A DNA stretch of 64,000 nt from Cognatundibacterium crateris (GCF_010078235.1 NZ_JAABOS010000002.1:310001-374000), one strand, 5' to 3'; positions 1-9,524 are shown, counted from the first letter of the stretch. Translations and numbers: made by a program. The notes: generated by a model not told the origin, from the letters alone.

Positions 1-39
1 CAGCAAGTCACAGACTGGCATCAGCGCAGCCCGGAATAA
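1..39 (+). CDS. gatA: GatA C-terminus (partial)
   Basis: The first 39 bases read in frame as twelve codons followed by TAA and end with the peptide TDWHQRSPE. This matches the usual C-terminal tail of aspartyl/glutamyl-tRNA amidotransferase subunit A in betaproteobacteria. GatA is the amidase subunit that releases ammonia from glutamine for transamidation by GatB. The rest of the gene lies upstream of the window. Its position directly before gatB supports the call. Confidence 0.75.
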   Translation, partial: QQVTDWHQRSPE

Positions 40-112
40 GTGCTCAAACATACAGCTTGACTGAAAGCGTAAGCCACAACTGCAGCTTGCAGCAACGACT
101 CAGTCAGGTGCA

Positions 113-138
113 GCTGACAGACAACAGCATCTGTCAGC
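113..138 (+). other. Hairpin between gatA and gatB
   Basis: The 9-base arms GCTGACAGA (113-121) and TCTGTCAGC (130-138) are perfectly complementary and enclose an 8-base loop. The hairpin lies 25 bases before the gatB start and has no U-tract, so it is not a typical terminator. It may be an mRNA-stabilising or processing element in a gatA-gatB transcript; that is inference. Confidence 0.5.
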
Positions 139-163
139 GCCAACCAGATACGAAGGAATACAT

Positions 164-1624
164 ATGCAATGGGAAGTCGTTATCGGTTTTGAGACACATG
201 TGCAGCTCAAAACCCACTCTAAAATTTTCAGTGGTTCATCCACTCAATTCGGTGCCGAACCTAACACCCAGGCCAGCCCGGTAGATCTGGCTCTGCCTGG
301 CGTACTGCCAGTCATGAACAAAGGTGCGGTGGAAAAGGCGATACAGTTTGGTCTGGCAGTCGGTGCCACCATCGCGCCGGAATCCATTTTCGCACGTAAA
401 AACTACTTTTATCCGGATCTGCCAAAAGGCTATCAGATCAGCCAGTTTGAAATCCCGGTAGTACAAGGCGGCTATGTCCCCTGTATCGTGGAAAAAGACG
501 GCAAGGCGGAAGTACATCAGATACAGCTGACCCGCGCTCACCTTGAAGAAGATGCCGGTAAATCTTTGCACGAAGATTACCAGGGTATGACAGGCATCGA
601 TCTGAACCGTGCCGGCACTCCGTTGCTGGAAATCGTGACTGAGCCAGTGATGCGCAGCGCGACTGAAGCAGTAGCCTATGCCAAGGCACTGCACTCACTG
701 GTGATGTGGCTGGACATTTGCGATGGCAATATGCAGGAAGGCTCCTTCCGTTGTGATGCAAACGTCTCGGTACGCCCGGTCGGCCAACAGGAGTTTGGCA
801 CACGCTGCGAAATCAAAAACCTCAACTCTTTCCGCTTCCTCGAAGAAGCGATCAATTACGAAGTAAGACGTCAGATCGAATTGATAGAAGATGGCGGCCG
901 CGTGGTACAGGAAACCCGTCTGTACGATCCGGACAAAAAAGTCACCCGTTCCATGCGCAGCAAAGAAGATTCTCAGGATTACCGCTACTTCCCTGACCCG
1001 GATCTGCCACCGCTGCGCATCAGCGAAGCATGGATCAATGAAGTCCGCAAAACCATGCCGGAACTGCCAGCTGCGATGCGTCAGCGTTTTGTTGAACAAT
1101 ACGCGCTGCCAGAATACGATGCGACCGTGCTGACCCAGTCTAAAGGCATGGCTGATTACTATGTTGCGCTGGTAGAGACCGCGGGTGTGAGCCTCGCGAA
1201 AACAGCAGCTAACTTCATGATGGGCGATGTGGCCTCTACCCTCAATCGTGAAGGCGTGGACATCGCCGCTATTCCTGTCAGCGCGGCCCAAAGTGGCTTA
1301 CTGTTGCAACGTATTGCCGATGGCACGATCTCCAATAAGATCGCCAAAGAAGTGTTTGCCGGTATGTGGCAGGCTGGCAGTACCGACCTGAATCTGGCCG
1401 ATCAGATTATCGACGCAAAAGGTCTCAAACAGATTTCTGATGTCGGTGCACTGGAAAAAATTATTGATGAAGTCATGGCTGCTAATCAGCAATCGGTCGA
1501 TGAATTCCGCGCCGGTAAAGAGAAGGCATTTAATGCACTGGTCGGTCAGGCCATGAAAGCGACTAAGGGCAAAGGTAATCCTGCCCAGGTCAATGAATTA
1601 CTGCGCAAGAAACTCGCAGGCTAA
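164..1624 (+). CDS. gatB: Asp-tRNA(Asn)/Glu-tRNA(Gln) amidotransferase subunit B
   Basis: This is GatB, 486 residues, the subunit that binds misacylated Glu-tRNA(Gln) or Asp-tRNA(Asn), activates the side chain with ATP and receives ammonia from GatA. The N-terminal motif [10 protein letters not shown] and the early segment [19 protein letters not shown] are family hallmarks of the cradle domain. The C-terminal third, from about residue 330, corresponds to the helical and YqeY-like tail that contacts tRNA. The length is normal for the family. The ATG at 164 is preceded by AAGGA at about the right distance. It follows gatA and is followed after 12 bases by pyrE on the same strand, so the two may be co-transcribed. 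Confidence 0.97.
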   Translation: MQWEVVIGFETHVQLKTHSKIFSGSSTQFGAEPNTQASPVDLALPGVLPVMNKGAVEKAIQFGLAVGATIAPESIFARKNYFYPDLPKGYQISQFEIPVVQGGYVPCIVEKDGKAEVHQIQLTRAHLEEDAGKSLHEDYQGMTGIDLNRAGTPLLEIVTEPVMRSATEAVAYAKALHSLVMWLDICDGNMQEGSFRCDANVSVRPVGQQEFGTRCEIKNLNSFRFLEEAINYEVRRQIELIEDGGRVVQETRLYDPDKKVTRSMRSKEDSQDYRYFPDPDLPPLRISEAWINEVRKTMPELPAAMRQRFVEQYALPEYDATVLTQSKGMADYYVALVETAGVSLAKTAANFMMGDVASTLNREGVDIAAIPVSAAQSGLLLQRIADGTISNKIAKEVFAGMWQAGSTDLNLADQIIDAKGLKQISDVGALEKIIDEVMAANQQSVDEFRAGKEKAFNALVGQAMKATKGKGNPAQVNELLRKKLAG

Positions 1625-1636
1625 GAGGAGATATTG

Positions 1637-2302
1637 ATGAGTAACTTACGTCAGGAATTTATTCGTTTTTCTGTCGATGCAGGTGTGATCCGCTTCGGCG
1701 AATTCGTCACTAAGGCAGGTCGCCTGTCGCCGTATTTTTTTAATGCCGGGCTGTTTAACGATGGCGCAAATCTGGGCAAGCTCGCAGCTTTTTATGCTGA
1801 TACGCTGATTAATTCCGGTGTGGAATTCGACATGCTGTTTGGCCCGGCGTATAAAGGCATCACGCTGGCCAGCGCAACCGCAGTCGCACTGGCTGCGCGT
1901 GGCCGCAATGTTCCTTTCGCGTACAACCGCAAAGAAGCCAAAGACCACGGCGAAGGCGGCACTATCGTCGGCGCCCAGTTGCAGGGCCGCGTCGTCATCA
2001 TCGACGACGTAATTTCCGCCGGTACTTCAGTGCGTGAATCGGTAGACATGATACGTGCAGCGGGCGCTACGCCAGCTGCCGTACTGATTGCACTCGACCG
2101 CATGGAACGTTCGGGTAAGGACGATGCGCTGTCAGCACACTCAGCAGTGCAGGAAGTCAGTCAGACCTACAACATGCCTGTTGTTTCCATCGGCAATCTG
2201 AACGATTTGTTTGACTACCTGTCCGCAGCAGGCGCTGGTGCAGAATTGACCCGGCATAAAGATGCGGTGGCGACGTATAGGGAAAAGTACGGCGCAGTTT
2301 AA
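1637..2302 (+). CDS. pyrE: Orotate phosphoribosyltransferase
   Basis: PyrE, 221 residues, converts orotate and PRPP to orotidine 5'-phosphate in pyrimidine synthesis. The PRPP-binding loop VVIIDDVISAGTS lies at residues 119-131. The catalytic flexible loop around AYNRKEAKDHGEGG (about 95-108) contains the conserved lysines. I chose ATG 1637 over an in-frame TTG three bases earlier, because the purine-rich GAGGAG at 1625-1630 is spaced well for it. The gene begins 12 bases after the gatB stop. It converges on the glycosyltransferase gene at 2392, with a strong hairpin between them. Confidence 0.96.
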   Translation: MSNLRQEFIRFSVDAGVIRFGEFVTKAGRLSPYFFNAGLFNDGANLGKLAAFYADTLINSGVEFDMLFGPAYKGITLASATAVALAARGRNVPFAYNRKEAKDHGEGGTIVGAQLQGRVVIIDDVISAGTSVRESVDMIRAAGATPAAVLIALDRMERSGKDDALSAHSAVQEVSQTYNMPVVSIGNLNDLFDYLSAAGAGAELTRHKDAVATYREKYGAV

Positions 2303-2314
2303 CTTATTCGCTTG

Positions 2315-2346
2315 GCAGTACCTGCACCGCTAAATGCAGGTACTGC
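2315..2346. terminator. 12-bp hairpin between convergent pyrE and glycosyltransferase
   Basis: GCAGTACCTGCA (2315-2326) and TGCAGGTACTGC (2335-2346) form a perfect 12-base stem with an 8-base loop. It lies between two convergent genes, as expected for a bidirectional transcription stop. No U-tract follows on either strand, so intrinsic termination is uncertain. Confidence 0.5.
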
Positions 2347-2391
2347 GCTATCCAACAGTTGCGAATGACTTGTACTAAATTGAGTAAGAAC

Positions 2392-3504
2392 TTATTTTGC
2401 GCTCAAGCGATCAGCCATAGATTGAAATCTTTTAGACCAGTCATTTTCAGATCTGAATGATTTGATATCTTCAAATTCAATTTTACTGCGAGTTGCTTCT
2501 TCCCAGAGTGCGCCCCAATCCATGCCTTTTCTAATCTGCTTCACATTCGGTTCGAAAAAGCGATGTTTCATACTTCCAAATGCAGTACTCCAGACAGGAA
2601 TACCTAAGGCTCTTAATTCATAATATTTAATTGGGTCGACCGAATCGGTCAATTCATTCATTTTGAAAGGTATTAGACCTACAGTAAAATTCCGGCAATG
2701 TTCTATCGCTTGCTCAACCGAACATGCTGGTAGCAACTCTATATTCGGCGGTAAATTTGATGGTAGATTCTCCATACGCGGACCGATTAGGCGCACCTGC
2801 TGCGCTGGTAAGGCCAACGCCAATTCGATGACCAATTCCCAGTCAAACCACGATGCGATCGTACCGACGAAGCCGATAATATTGTTGCTGGCAGCTTGAG
2901 AAATTGCAGGCAAACGTTTCATGTCATAGCCGTTTGGCACCAGCGAAATATCTGCTGTATTTTCATATTGGCTAATCTTGCTTGATAGTGTGGAATCACT
3001 GCAAAAAATATAGTCGCATTTCGCTGCTACGCGTCGTGTGCTGTTCTTCATGGAAACCTTGGATAACCCGCGATAAAACGCGGGGAAGTCATCCATGACG
3101 TCCATAAATACACTTCTTGCTGGCAAAGCATTCACGGCCCAAACCGCAATCCTGCTCGGACGTCCGACACCAATGTCCCATTCTCCATCTGCAAGTAGAG
3201 TACGCAGTTCTGTCTTGATATTTTCCCAGAACAAAATGTCATTGAGACGATTGATTAAAGGCAATGGCTCAATTGGCAAACTGCGTATTTTTTTTACTTC
3301 AATTTGGGGAGGAACTTTACCCTCAATTAAGTCGCTACTTTTTTTGCTGAAGTAGATGAAATCGGAGATTTGAGGTAATCGGGTAATCGTCGGATCGATC
3401 CAGATTAGCTTTTCATATACACCACCAAGCAAGGCCTGCGCCATAAAGTGTGGGCGCTGCCAGTAACTCTGATAGGGGACAGGTGCAAAAAATAATAAGT
3501 TCAC
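2392..3504 (-). CDS. Glycosyltransferase, GT4-like
   Basis: This 370-residue protein is a putative GT-B fold glycosyltransferase in the GT4/GT1 style. The N-terminal segment FFAPVPYQSYWQRPHFMAQAL has the WQRPHF motif typical of glycosyltransferases that begin with a binding loop after strand 1. The C-terminal half contains IIGFVGTIASWFDWEL and a late YYELRALGIPVWST, corresponding to the nucleotide-sugar binding region. Donor and acceptor cannot be told. The start codon is GTG and no clear ribosome binding site precedes it. It is last in a minus-strand block after wzm, wzt and the large fusion gene, and shares their AT-rich composition. It resembles the middle module of that fusion protein. 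A role in the same surface glycan is inference. Confidence 0.8.
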   Translation of the reverse strand: MNLLFFAPVPYQSYWQRPHFMAQALLGGVYEKLIWIDPTITRLPQISDFIYFSKKSSDLIEGKVPPQIEVKKIRSLPIEPLPLINRLNDILFWENIKTELRTLLADGEWDIGVGRPSRIAVWAVNALPARSVFMDVMDDFPAFYRGLSKVSMKNSTRRVAAKCDYIFCSDSTLSSKISQYENTADISLVPNGYDMKRLPAISQAASNNIIGFVGTIASWFDWELVIELALALPAQQVRLIGPRMENLPSNLPPNIELLPACSVEQAIEHCRNFTVGLIPFKMNELTDSVDPIKYYELRALGIPVWSTAFGSMKHRFFEPNVKQIRKGMDWGALWEEATRSKIEFEDIKSFRSENDWSKRFQSMADRLSAK

Positions 3505-3639
3505 GGCGTAAATTTCAAGAAAATACGTAAATCAAATTAAAAAAAATCTGACTCTTCAGCTCAGCGCGTCAGAATCAGATCAATTTTTTCGGAATCAGGA
3601 CATACCTATTTGGCAGTATTCCACGCTTACCAGAACACA

Positions 3640-3699
3640 CATGTCAACTTGCTTTACGGTCTGCAACGCCAGTATTACTGGCGCCATGTTGACTTGCTT
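3640..3699. repeat. Direct repeat pair framing a short palindrome
   Basis: Two 15-base copies at 3640-3654 and 3685-3699 share 13 positions and differ only as CA versus TG within the sequence CATGT(CA/TG)ACTTGCTT. Between them lies the 15-base palindrome GCCAGTATTACTGGC (3668-3682). The element sits in the 227-base gap between the glycosyltransferase gene and the fusion gene. Function is unknown; it could be an mRNA structure or a remnant. Confidence 0.5.
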
Positions 3700-3731
3700 C
3701 CGGACGAATACCTGCTACGATCTGGTTACTT

Positions 3732-6700
3732 TCACTCCCTGGTCTCTTCTATTGCTCGCCGCGTAGCATCCAGGTAGGCATAGCCGTAACGCTTATCCGG
3801 CTCTAAATATGCGCCTTCACCCCATTCATTCCAAGCATTAATAAAGATAAATGGCTCTGCCAGATCTTTTCTCTGTTTAGCTTCTACAAAAACGTCTTTT
3901 AACCATTGCTTGTACAACGCAGGTGTAGCCCCATCAAATATCATGCCTTTATTATCACGGCGTGCAGTGTTATCCCACATAGGCATTACTGCTCGATGCA
4001 ATTTAGGATGATCATAACGGAAGTATTTTTTCTTCTCTACGATATCTTTGTAATCGAGCACCATGCCACCAAAATCTTTACGCATATATGAAAATTTGGC
4101 ACTGATATCTTCACAATGTCTGAATAAAGTACCGGGATGGAATTCACTTTGAGCATCGTAGCCAAGCGCCAGTAAATCAGCATCCCACGTGTGCTCCTTC
4201 ACACCAATAATATATGGATCACCAACGCCAGCTTCGATGCAATGTGCACGCCAGCTCGCCAAAGTACTTGCACACTCAGGGACAAACGATGGGCGATATA
4301 CGGTCAATACAGGACGACCGTCTACGCGGATATATCTGGAATCCTTCATGTAAGGTATAACACTATCAATGAATGCAGTATAGCTTTCAACTGTTTCACT
4401 CTGTTTAATGAGAATTTCTCCAGAGGAACCATCGAAACGGCGCGTCCAAGATTCATTTGCCCAGCAAAGACTGAAAGGAAAATCAATGTCTTTGCAATTG
4501 AGGAACATATCGAGCGGCTTATCTAATAGACGGGTGCCGTCGAACCAATAATAGTAAAAAACAAAACCATATACGCCGTACATCTGAGCAAGTTCGACTT
4601 GTCTGCGAATATTATCTTCGATTCTCAAATCATAATAACCTAACTCTCCTGGCAAGCGCGGTTGATAGTGTCCTACATATTGAGGCACCGCACGTGACAC
4701 GTTATTCCATTCAGTAACTCCTTTTCCCCACCAAGCATCGTTTTCTGGCGTTGGGTGGAATTGAGTCAGGTAATACGCGAGTACTTTTGGATCATTACTC
4801 TTACGAACATAACTATCTGTAGAAATAGTGACATTTTCATCGCCAACCTTTCCAGGTATTGCAAGTACCTGGCTAACATATTCAGCAAGTTGATCGTTCT
4901 TACCAGCAAACTTTGCCGGGTCCGGATTCAGTTTATTTTTCAAATTTCTTGAAACCGCACGAGCTTGTACAACGATATTTTCCTTCGTGTTTTCCGACAA
5001 TGGCAATTGCCAATAAGTTTGGCGTAAAAATTGATATAGTTTTCGTTTCATTTTTTCGTCTTGCTCTACTTGATTATTGAAATCCCCATCGCCATTCTCA
5101 ATGACATCGGCCTTAAATTCAACGCCAGCCAATTGGAAAACAGAACGCGCTTTCCTTAGCCATGAATTTTGTTCTGCATCATATGCAAGAGCAGCTTTGT
5201 ACATTTCATCATCTTTAGCTGCAACTGCAATAAACAAATTTTCAAGGAAAGTCTCGTGTGAATCAGCGAATAAACAGGATTCGTATTTTGTACATTCACG
5301 CAAATCCGTCGTCACGACCGGCTTACCTGCAGCCATGTATTCAAACAATTTTACTGGTGAGACAGATTCGGTGAGTTTATAGCGCTTAAACGGCAATATC
5401 CCTACATCGTAAAATGCCACATATTGATCCAACATGAAGTAAGACTTACTTCCCAAGAAAAACACGTTAGGATGTTCTGTTAAACCACTTTCAGCAAATG
5501 ATGAATCATGTTCATACCCTATCAATACCAGGGAATATCTACCATCATCAGCTATCTTGGTTAGCAATTCATAATCAATCCAATTTGCTAATGCGCCGTG
5601 ATAACCAACAATTGTCTTGCCATTTTGCATGGCAGCTTCAAGATCAGCTGGCGCTTTAGCAACGGGTTGACGCCAGTGAGCTAAATCAACACCATTCGTC
5701 GAAAGTATTGCTCCTGAATTTCTGTATTTCAATACTTCGTCATACAATTTATCCGCGGTTGCAACCACCAATATCTCGTTATTTTGCAATAACCATTTGT
5801 GACGTTCGATTACAAATCCCGGAATTGTCCCGGTGATTTCTTCACTTATTTCATCAATGTATTCGTATACAACCTTGAACCCATCCTGCAGAAATCGTTC
5901 GACATCCATAATTGTCGTGGCAAGATCGATGGACTGTAATCGTAATATCTTCGGTTGCTTTATTTTTTTAAGCGCATCGAAAACACATTGAACAACCCTT
6001 GAATCCAATGCATCAAATACGATGACATTTCCTTCCGCTTTTTTATAGACGAAAAGATCTTTATCAACTTGCAAATGACCACCGTATAGTGCTAAGCCAC
6101 CACACTGTACAGCTTGCAATGACATATGCTGAAAACGTTGAAACAGAGGGGTATTCCATCCCATGGGCACATGAAACAAATCTACAAATTGCGTTTGCGT
6201 TGATATGATTTTGCTCAAGTTACGCAATCTTTGATGATAACTTCTATGCTTGAATAACTTTCCGACCCAAGCTGATCCCAAAGTATAAGCTGCGCGAGTA
6301 CCTAGTGGAATTGAACTTATTACACCATGCCTTTGCACTCCCTGCTTCAAGCGAGCGAGCAAATATGCAGCTCGCTTTTGCCACAAAGAGGAAGAATTTT
6401 CAGAGCGCTGACTTTCAGTCTGACCCAAAAAACCTAAAGCGTTTACCACTTTACGCAAGGGGGCTGTCAATTTCCATGAAGTACTATTCTCAAGACGATA
6501 TATTTGCTCTGTACATTGAGAAAGCCATGTATCCCGTTCAATTACAGCCTGGCTTAGATTTGCGATTTGATGTTCATATTGAGAGTTTAACTCTTGCATT
6601 TTATGAAGCTGAGCAAGGTCACTCGCATGCGTTTTACGCGCATTTTCCAGATCGCTTAGTAAACCTTTAATTTCGGTTGATGTATCACTCCGTTCAATAG

Positions 6701-7367
6701 CGTAGTCGTCCAGCTTAAGCTGGAGCCCATCGAACCATGCTGGGTCAGCATAAAGCAAAATAATTTGATCACCGCCCCAAAGTGTATTTGGTAAAGGACG
6801 GCAATCTATCACTTTAGACCAAACCAACTTAAACCCATTGGCAAGTATGACTGGCAAATTTTCGGGCAAGAACGAATAGAAATGTTCATCTATCCTGTTG
6901 AATTCTTTATATGGCAAAGCGAGAAGAATTCCCTTTTTCGCATGTATTGAAACAAGATCCAGGGTTTCATACGGACGATGAAAGTGTTCTAAGGTATTTG
7001 AAGAAAAAACAAAATCGAACTGCTCGCATTCATCGCCATTTTTCTCCAACCAATTTTCATTGAGAAAACGTATAGCTGGATATCTTTCGCTTGCTTGCGC
7101 CACGGCTACACCGGAAAAATCGACACCAATCAGCTGACTTGAATCAACATAACTCGCCCAAACATCGGTTCCATCGCCTTGAGCACATCCCCAATCTGCC
7201 AATGTGAGCTTATGCTTTCGCATCTGATCAAGAAACCAAGGCGGAAGTAGCGAAATTGCGATCCGCGCAAAAAATCTTGATTGATTGGGCCCTTGGCAGG
7301 ATTCCCAATCTTCAGAAAACCGTGTATCCCAATAACGGTCTGAATTAATTGCACTGTTGTTTATCAT
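3732..7367 (-). CDS. Trimodular methyltransferase / glycosyltransferase / WbsX-like protein
   Basis: A 1211-residue multidomain enzyme. Residues 1 to about 210 form a class I SAM-dependent methyltransferase, with the binding motif LADWGCAQGDGT and the acidic loop LIGVDFSG. Residues 225-300 look like a coiled-coil spacer ending in STSWKLTAPLRK, a motif common in polysaccharide-synthesis proteins. Residues of about 380-770 are a GT4-like glycosyltransferase with FEYMAAGKPVVTTD. From about 862 to the end is a WbsX family (GH99-like) domain, with YYLTQFHPTPENDAWWGKG, FYYYWFDG and the late INAWNEWGEG. Such chains occur in O-antigen and capsule clusters. The ATG overlaps the wzt stop as ATGA, so the genes are translationally coupled. 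It probably acts at the cytoplasmic face on a lipid-linked glycan; the sugar and the methylated position are unknown. Confidence 0.88.
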   Translation of the reverse strand: MINNSAINSDRYWDTRFSEDWESCQGPNQSRFFARIAISLLPPWFLDQMRKHKLTLADWGCAQGDGTDVWASYVDSSQLIGVDFSGVAVAQASERYPAIRFLNENWLEKNGDECEQFDFVFSSNTLEHFHRPYETLDLVSIHAKKGILLALPYKEFNRIDEHFYSFLPENLPVILANGFKLVWSKVIDCRPLPNTLWGGDQIILLYADPAWFDGLQLKLDDYAIERSDTSTEIKGLLSDLENARKTHASDLAQLHKMQELNSQYEHQIANLSQAVIERDTWLSQCTEQIYRLENSTSWKLTAPLRKVVNALGFLGQTESQRSENSSSLWQKRAAYLLARLKQGVQRHGVISSIPLGTRAAYTLGSAWVGKLFKHRSYHQRLRNLSKIISTQTQFVDLFHVPMGWNTPLFQRFQHMSLQAVQCGGLALYGGHLQVDKDLFVYKKAEGNVIVFDALDSRVVQCVFDALKKIKQPKILRLQSIDLATTIMDVERFLQDGFKVVYEYIDEISEEITGTIPGFVIERHKWLLQNNEILVVATADKLYDEVLKYRNSGAILSTNGVDLAHWRQPVAKAPADLEAAMQNGKTIVGYHGALANWIDYELLTKIADDGRYSLVLIGYEHDSSFAESGLTEHPNVFFLGSKSYFMLDQYVAFYDVGILPFKRYKLTESVSPVKLFEYMAAGKPVVTTDLRECTKYESCLFADSHETFLENLFIAVAAKDDEMYKAALAYDAEQNSWLRKARSVFQLAGVEFKADVIENGDGDFNNQVEQDEKMKRKLYQFLRQTYWQLPLSENTKENIVVQARAVSRNLKNKLNPDPAKFAGKNDQLAEYVSQVLAIPGKVGDENVTISTDSYVRKSNDPKVLAYYLTQFHPTPENDAWWGKGVTEWNNVSRAVPQYVGHYQPRLPGELGYYDLRIEDNIRRQVELAQMYGVYGFVFYYYWFDGTRLLDKPLDMFLNCKDIDFPFSLCWANESWTRRFDGSSGEILIKQSETVESYTAFIDSVIPYMKDSRYIRVDGRPVLTVYRPSFVPECASTLASWRAHCIEAGVGDPYIIGVKEHTWDADLLALGYDAQSEFHPGTLFRHCEDISAKFSYMRKDFGGMVLDYKDIVEKKKYFRYDHPKLHRAVMPMWDNTARRDNKGMIFDGATPALYKQWLKDVFVEAKQRKDLAEPFIFINAWNEWGEGAYLEPDKRYGYAYLDATRRAIEETRE

Positions 7368-8692
7368 TGTTTAACTAATACTTGCTGTTCTATTGTCGGT
7401 TGAAATAATCCAAAAAAGCGTTCATTTGACAAAGATGAAAAATAATGTGCGCCTTCTACATACTCGTAATAATGGATATCACGGTGTTGTCGATTCTCTA
7501 CAGCTGCAACCAGTAAATATTTACCCGTTACCAGTGGATTGATAAAACTAAACTCAACACGCATTTTTTCAAATGTTGTTAGCTGACGGTTACCAAAATC
7601 ATGAGTTGTAGAAACTATTAAATCATTGCCTTTCAAATCTTTGATCGACACTGCAACGCTTAAAAACTCCCTGGAAATTTCTTGTGGGATATGAACTTCA
7701 ACCACAATGTTAAGTTGCTCTCCCCATCGATGCACGTCCTTACGATTCCCCGACTGGTCACAGATTGCTGCAGATAAAATTAATCCTTTATGTGATCCCC
7801 AGTGGGTTACTGGCCGTGTATCAAGCGCATTGCCAGGAGTTTGCCCGATGCCAATCGTCACAGCATCTGCCACTTCATTATTTGAAGTTTCTATGACGTC
7901 ATCTGGAATTTGATGAACTATCTCGTCTCTAACGCAATCATCTTTTGTTATTTCATCACGGAACATAAATTCCATGAAGCGACCACTAACAGGGAAAACG
8001 TCACCTTCTTCAACCATGCAGCCTTTATCAATCCAAATTGCTCTGTCACATAGAGTACGAATTGAACTTACGTCATGACTAACAAAAAGTATGGTTGCGC
8101 CTTTTTTTTGGATATCTTTAATGCGACGCATACATTTAGCCACAAAACGAGCGTCACCTACAGCCAATGCTTCATCGATGATGAGAATTTCAGGATCAAC
8201 ATGTATCGCAATAGAAAACGCCAGGCGCGAATACATCCCACTAGAATACGTCTTCACGGGCTGATCGAGGAAGTCTCCAAGTTCAGAAAACGCAAGTACA
8301 TCATCCATTTTTTCTACCATCAGCTCTTTTGGGTATCCCAAAATCGCGGCATTTAAAAGGACGTTTTCCCGGCCAGTAAATTCTGAATTAAATCCTGCAC
8401 CTAACTCCAATAAAGCGGCAACCCGACCGTTGGTCGTTACTGTTCCTGTAGTTGGGGAAAGTGTTCCACAAATCATTTGCAACAAAGTAGATTTTCCACT
8501 TCCATTGCGACCAACTATACCAACCGTCTCACCACGTCCAATTGTGAAAGATACTTCTTTGAGTGCCCAAAATTCCCGGAAATACTGTTTCCTGCTACCA
8601 AAAAACATTTGCTTAAGTCTATCGCCAGGTGCTTCATAAATCTGGTAACACTTACTTAAATTTTCAACGGAGATTGCTATTTCAGAGGACAT
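7364..8692 (-). CDS. wzt: Polysaccharide ABC exporter ATPase (Wzt-like)
   Basis: This 442-residue protein is the ATPase of an ABC-2 type polysaccharide exporter. It has a Walker A motif GRNGSGKST near residue 61, the signature TYSSGMYSRLAFS, the Walker B segment ILIIDEALAVGD and the switch LFVSHD. The C-terminal 190 residues form a Wzt-type beta domain, which in studied homologues binds the modified non-reducing end of the O-antigen. I start it at 8692 (MSSEI) rather than 12 codons upstream, because AAGGGG lies 7 bases before that ATG. It overlaps the end of wzm by 11 bases and the next gene by 4, so the three are one operon. A C-terminal binding domain fits a terminally modified glycan, and the next gene carries a methyltransferase. 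Confidence 0.93.
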   Translation of the reverse strand: MSSEIAISVENLSKCYQIYEAPGDRLKQMFFGSRKQYFREFWALKEVSFTIGRGETVGIVGRNGSGKSTLLQMICGTLSPTTGTVTTNGRVAALLELGAGFNSEFTGRENVLLNAAILGYPKELMVEKMDDVLAFSELGDFLDQPVKTYSSGMYSRLAFSIAIHVDPEILIIDEALAVGDARFVAKCMRRIKDIQKKGATILFVSHDVSSIRTLCDRAIWIDKGCMVEEGDVFPVSGRFMEFMFRDEITKDDCVRDEIVHQIPDDVIETSNNEVADAVTIGIGQTPGNALDTRPVTHWGSHKGLILSAAICDQSGNRKDVHRWGEQLNIVVEVHIPQEISREFLSVAVSIKDLKGNDLIVSTTHDFGNRQLTTFEKMRVEFSFINPLVTGKYLLVAAVENRQHRDIHYYEYVEGAHYFSSLSNERFFGLFQPTIEQQVLVKQ

Positions 8693-9524
8693 CAGCAAAC
8701 CCCTTGCGTGTTTTTTGAAACCATGCAAAACCCAGCATGGAGATAACTGAAGAAAACGCCGTCCAAATTGACCACAGCTGCCAATTCATTGGTTTTTCCC
8801 AAATCATCAGATTACGCGCCTGTTCAACGATAAAAGTCATCGGGTTCAACTGCATAAAGTCTTGATATTCTAGTGGCAAGCCGCTGAGCGGATAAAAAAT
8901 CGGCGTCATAAACATCAAAACGGAAATCGTTACGCCAATGATTTGACCGATATCCCGGATGTACACGCCTAGCGACGACAAAAACCATGACAGTCCCAAT
9001 GCCAACAATAGCAGTGGTATCAGAACTAAGGGCAAACATAGAAAGTAAACTGAAGGCAATCCAAAAAAAATAAGATAAAAAAGCAGCCATACAGAAAGAC
9101 TGATCAGAAAATGAAAAAATGAAGCACCTAGGGCAATGATAGGTAAAATTTCCAATGGAAAAATGACTTTCTTCACGTAATTCACGTTTCCAAGAATCAA
9201 TCCCGGAGCTCTCATAACACACTCAGAAAAAACATTGAATATCAATAGCCCGGCAAACAAAACCAACGCAAATTCTGTCTTAGATGTGCTGTTCACGGTC
9301 CAGCGCGCGTTGAAGACAACACTAAAAACAAAGGTGTATACGGCCAACATCAAAATTGGATTGAAGAAGGACCAGAACAATCCCATGACAGAACCTTTGT
9401 ATCGCCCCAAAACTTCACGTATAACGAGGCTTAGGATTAAGCCTCTATTTTGCTTACATGACCGGAACAGCGTGAGAGGTGAGATTGAATGTACTGCGTG
9501 CGGATTCAATGGAAGACTTTCCAA
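8682..9524 (-). CDS. wzm: Polysaccharide ABC exporter permease (Wzm-like)
   Basis: This 280-residue integral membrane protein of the ABC-2 family carries lipid-linked polysaccharide across the inner membrane with the adjacent ATPase. The N-terminal REVLGRYKGSVMGLFWSFFNP motif is characteristic of Wzm and TagG proteins, and about six hydrophobic segments follow. The start is uncertain. The longest frame begins with TTG at 9524. A second TTG at 9509 has GGAAAG at good spacing, and no ATG occurs in frame before residue 47. It is the first gene of the minus-strand polysaccharide operon and is divergent from exonuclease III. Confidence 0.9.
   Translation of the reverse strand: MESLPLNPHAVHSISPLTLFRSCKQNRGLILSLVIREVLGRYKGSVMGLFWSFFNPILMLAVYTFVFSVVFNARWTVNSTSKTEFALVLFAGLLIFNVFSECVMRAPGLILGNVNYVKKVIFPLEILPIIALGASFFHFLISLSVWLLFYLIFFGLPSVYFLCLPLVLIPLLLLALGLSWFLSSLGVYIRDIGQIIGVTISVLMFMTPIFYPLSGLPLEYQDFMQLNPMTFIVEQARNLMIWEKPMNWQLWSIWTAFSSVISMLGFAWFQKTRKGFADVL

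Noticed and set aside
695..1291. Minus-strand frame of 198 codons inside gatB
   Set aside because: Shadow of gatB, which is certain on the plus strand; no family resemblance.
3591..3730. A short minus-strand peptide-like frame after the fusion gene stop, ending ASQHGASNTGVADRKAS
   Set aside because: About 30 codons with no start codon and no recognised family; it could be a gene remnant but is not supported.
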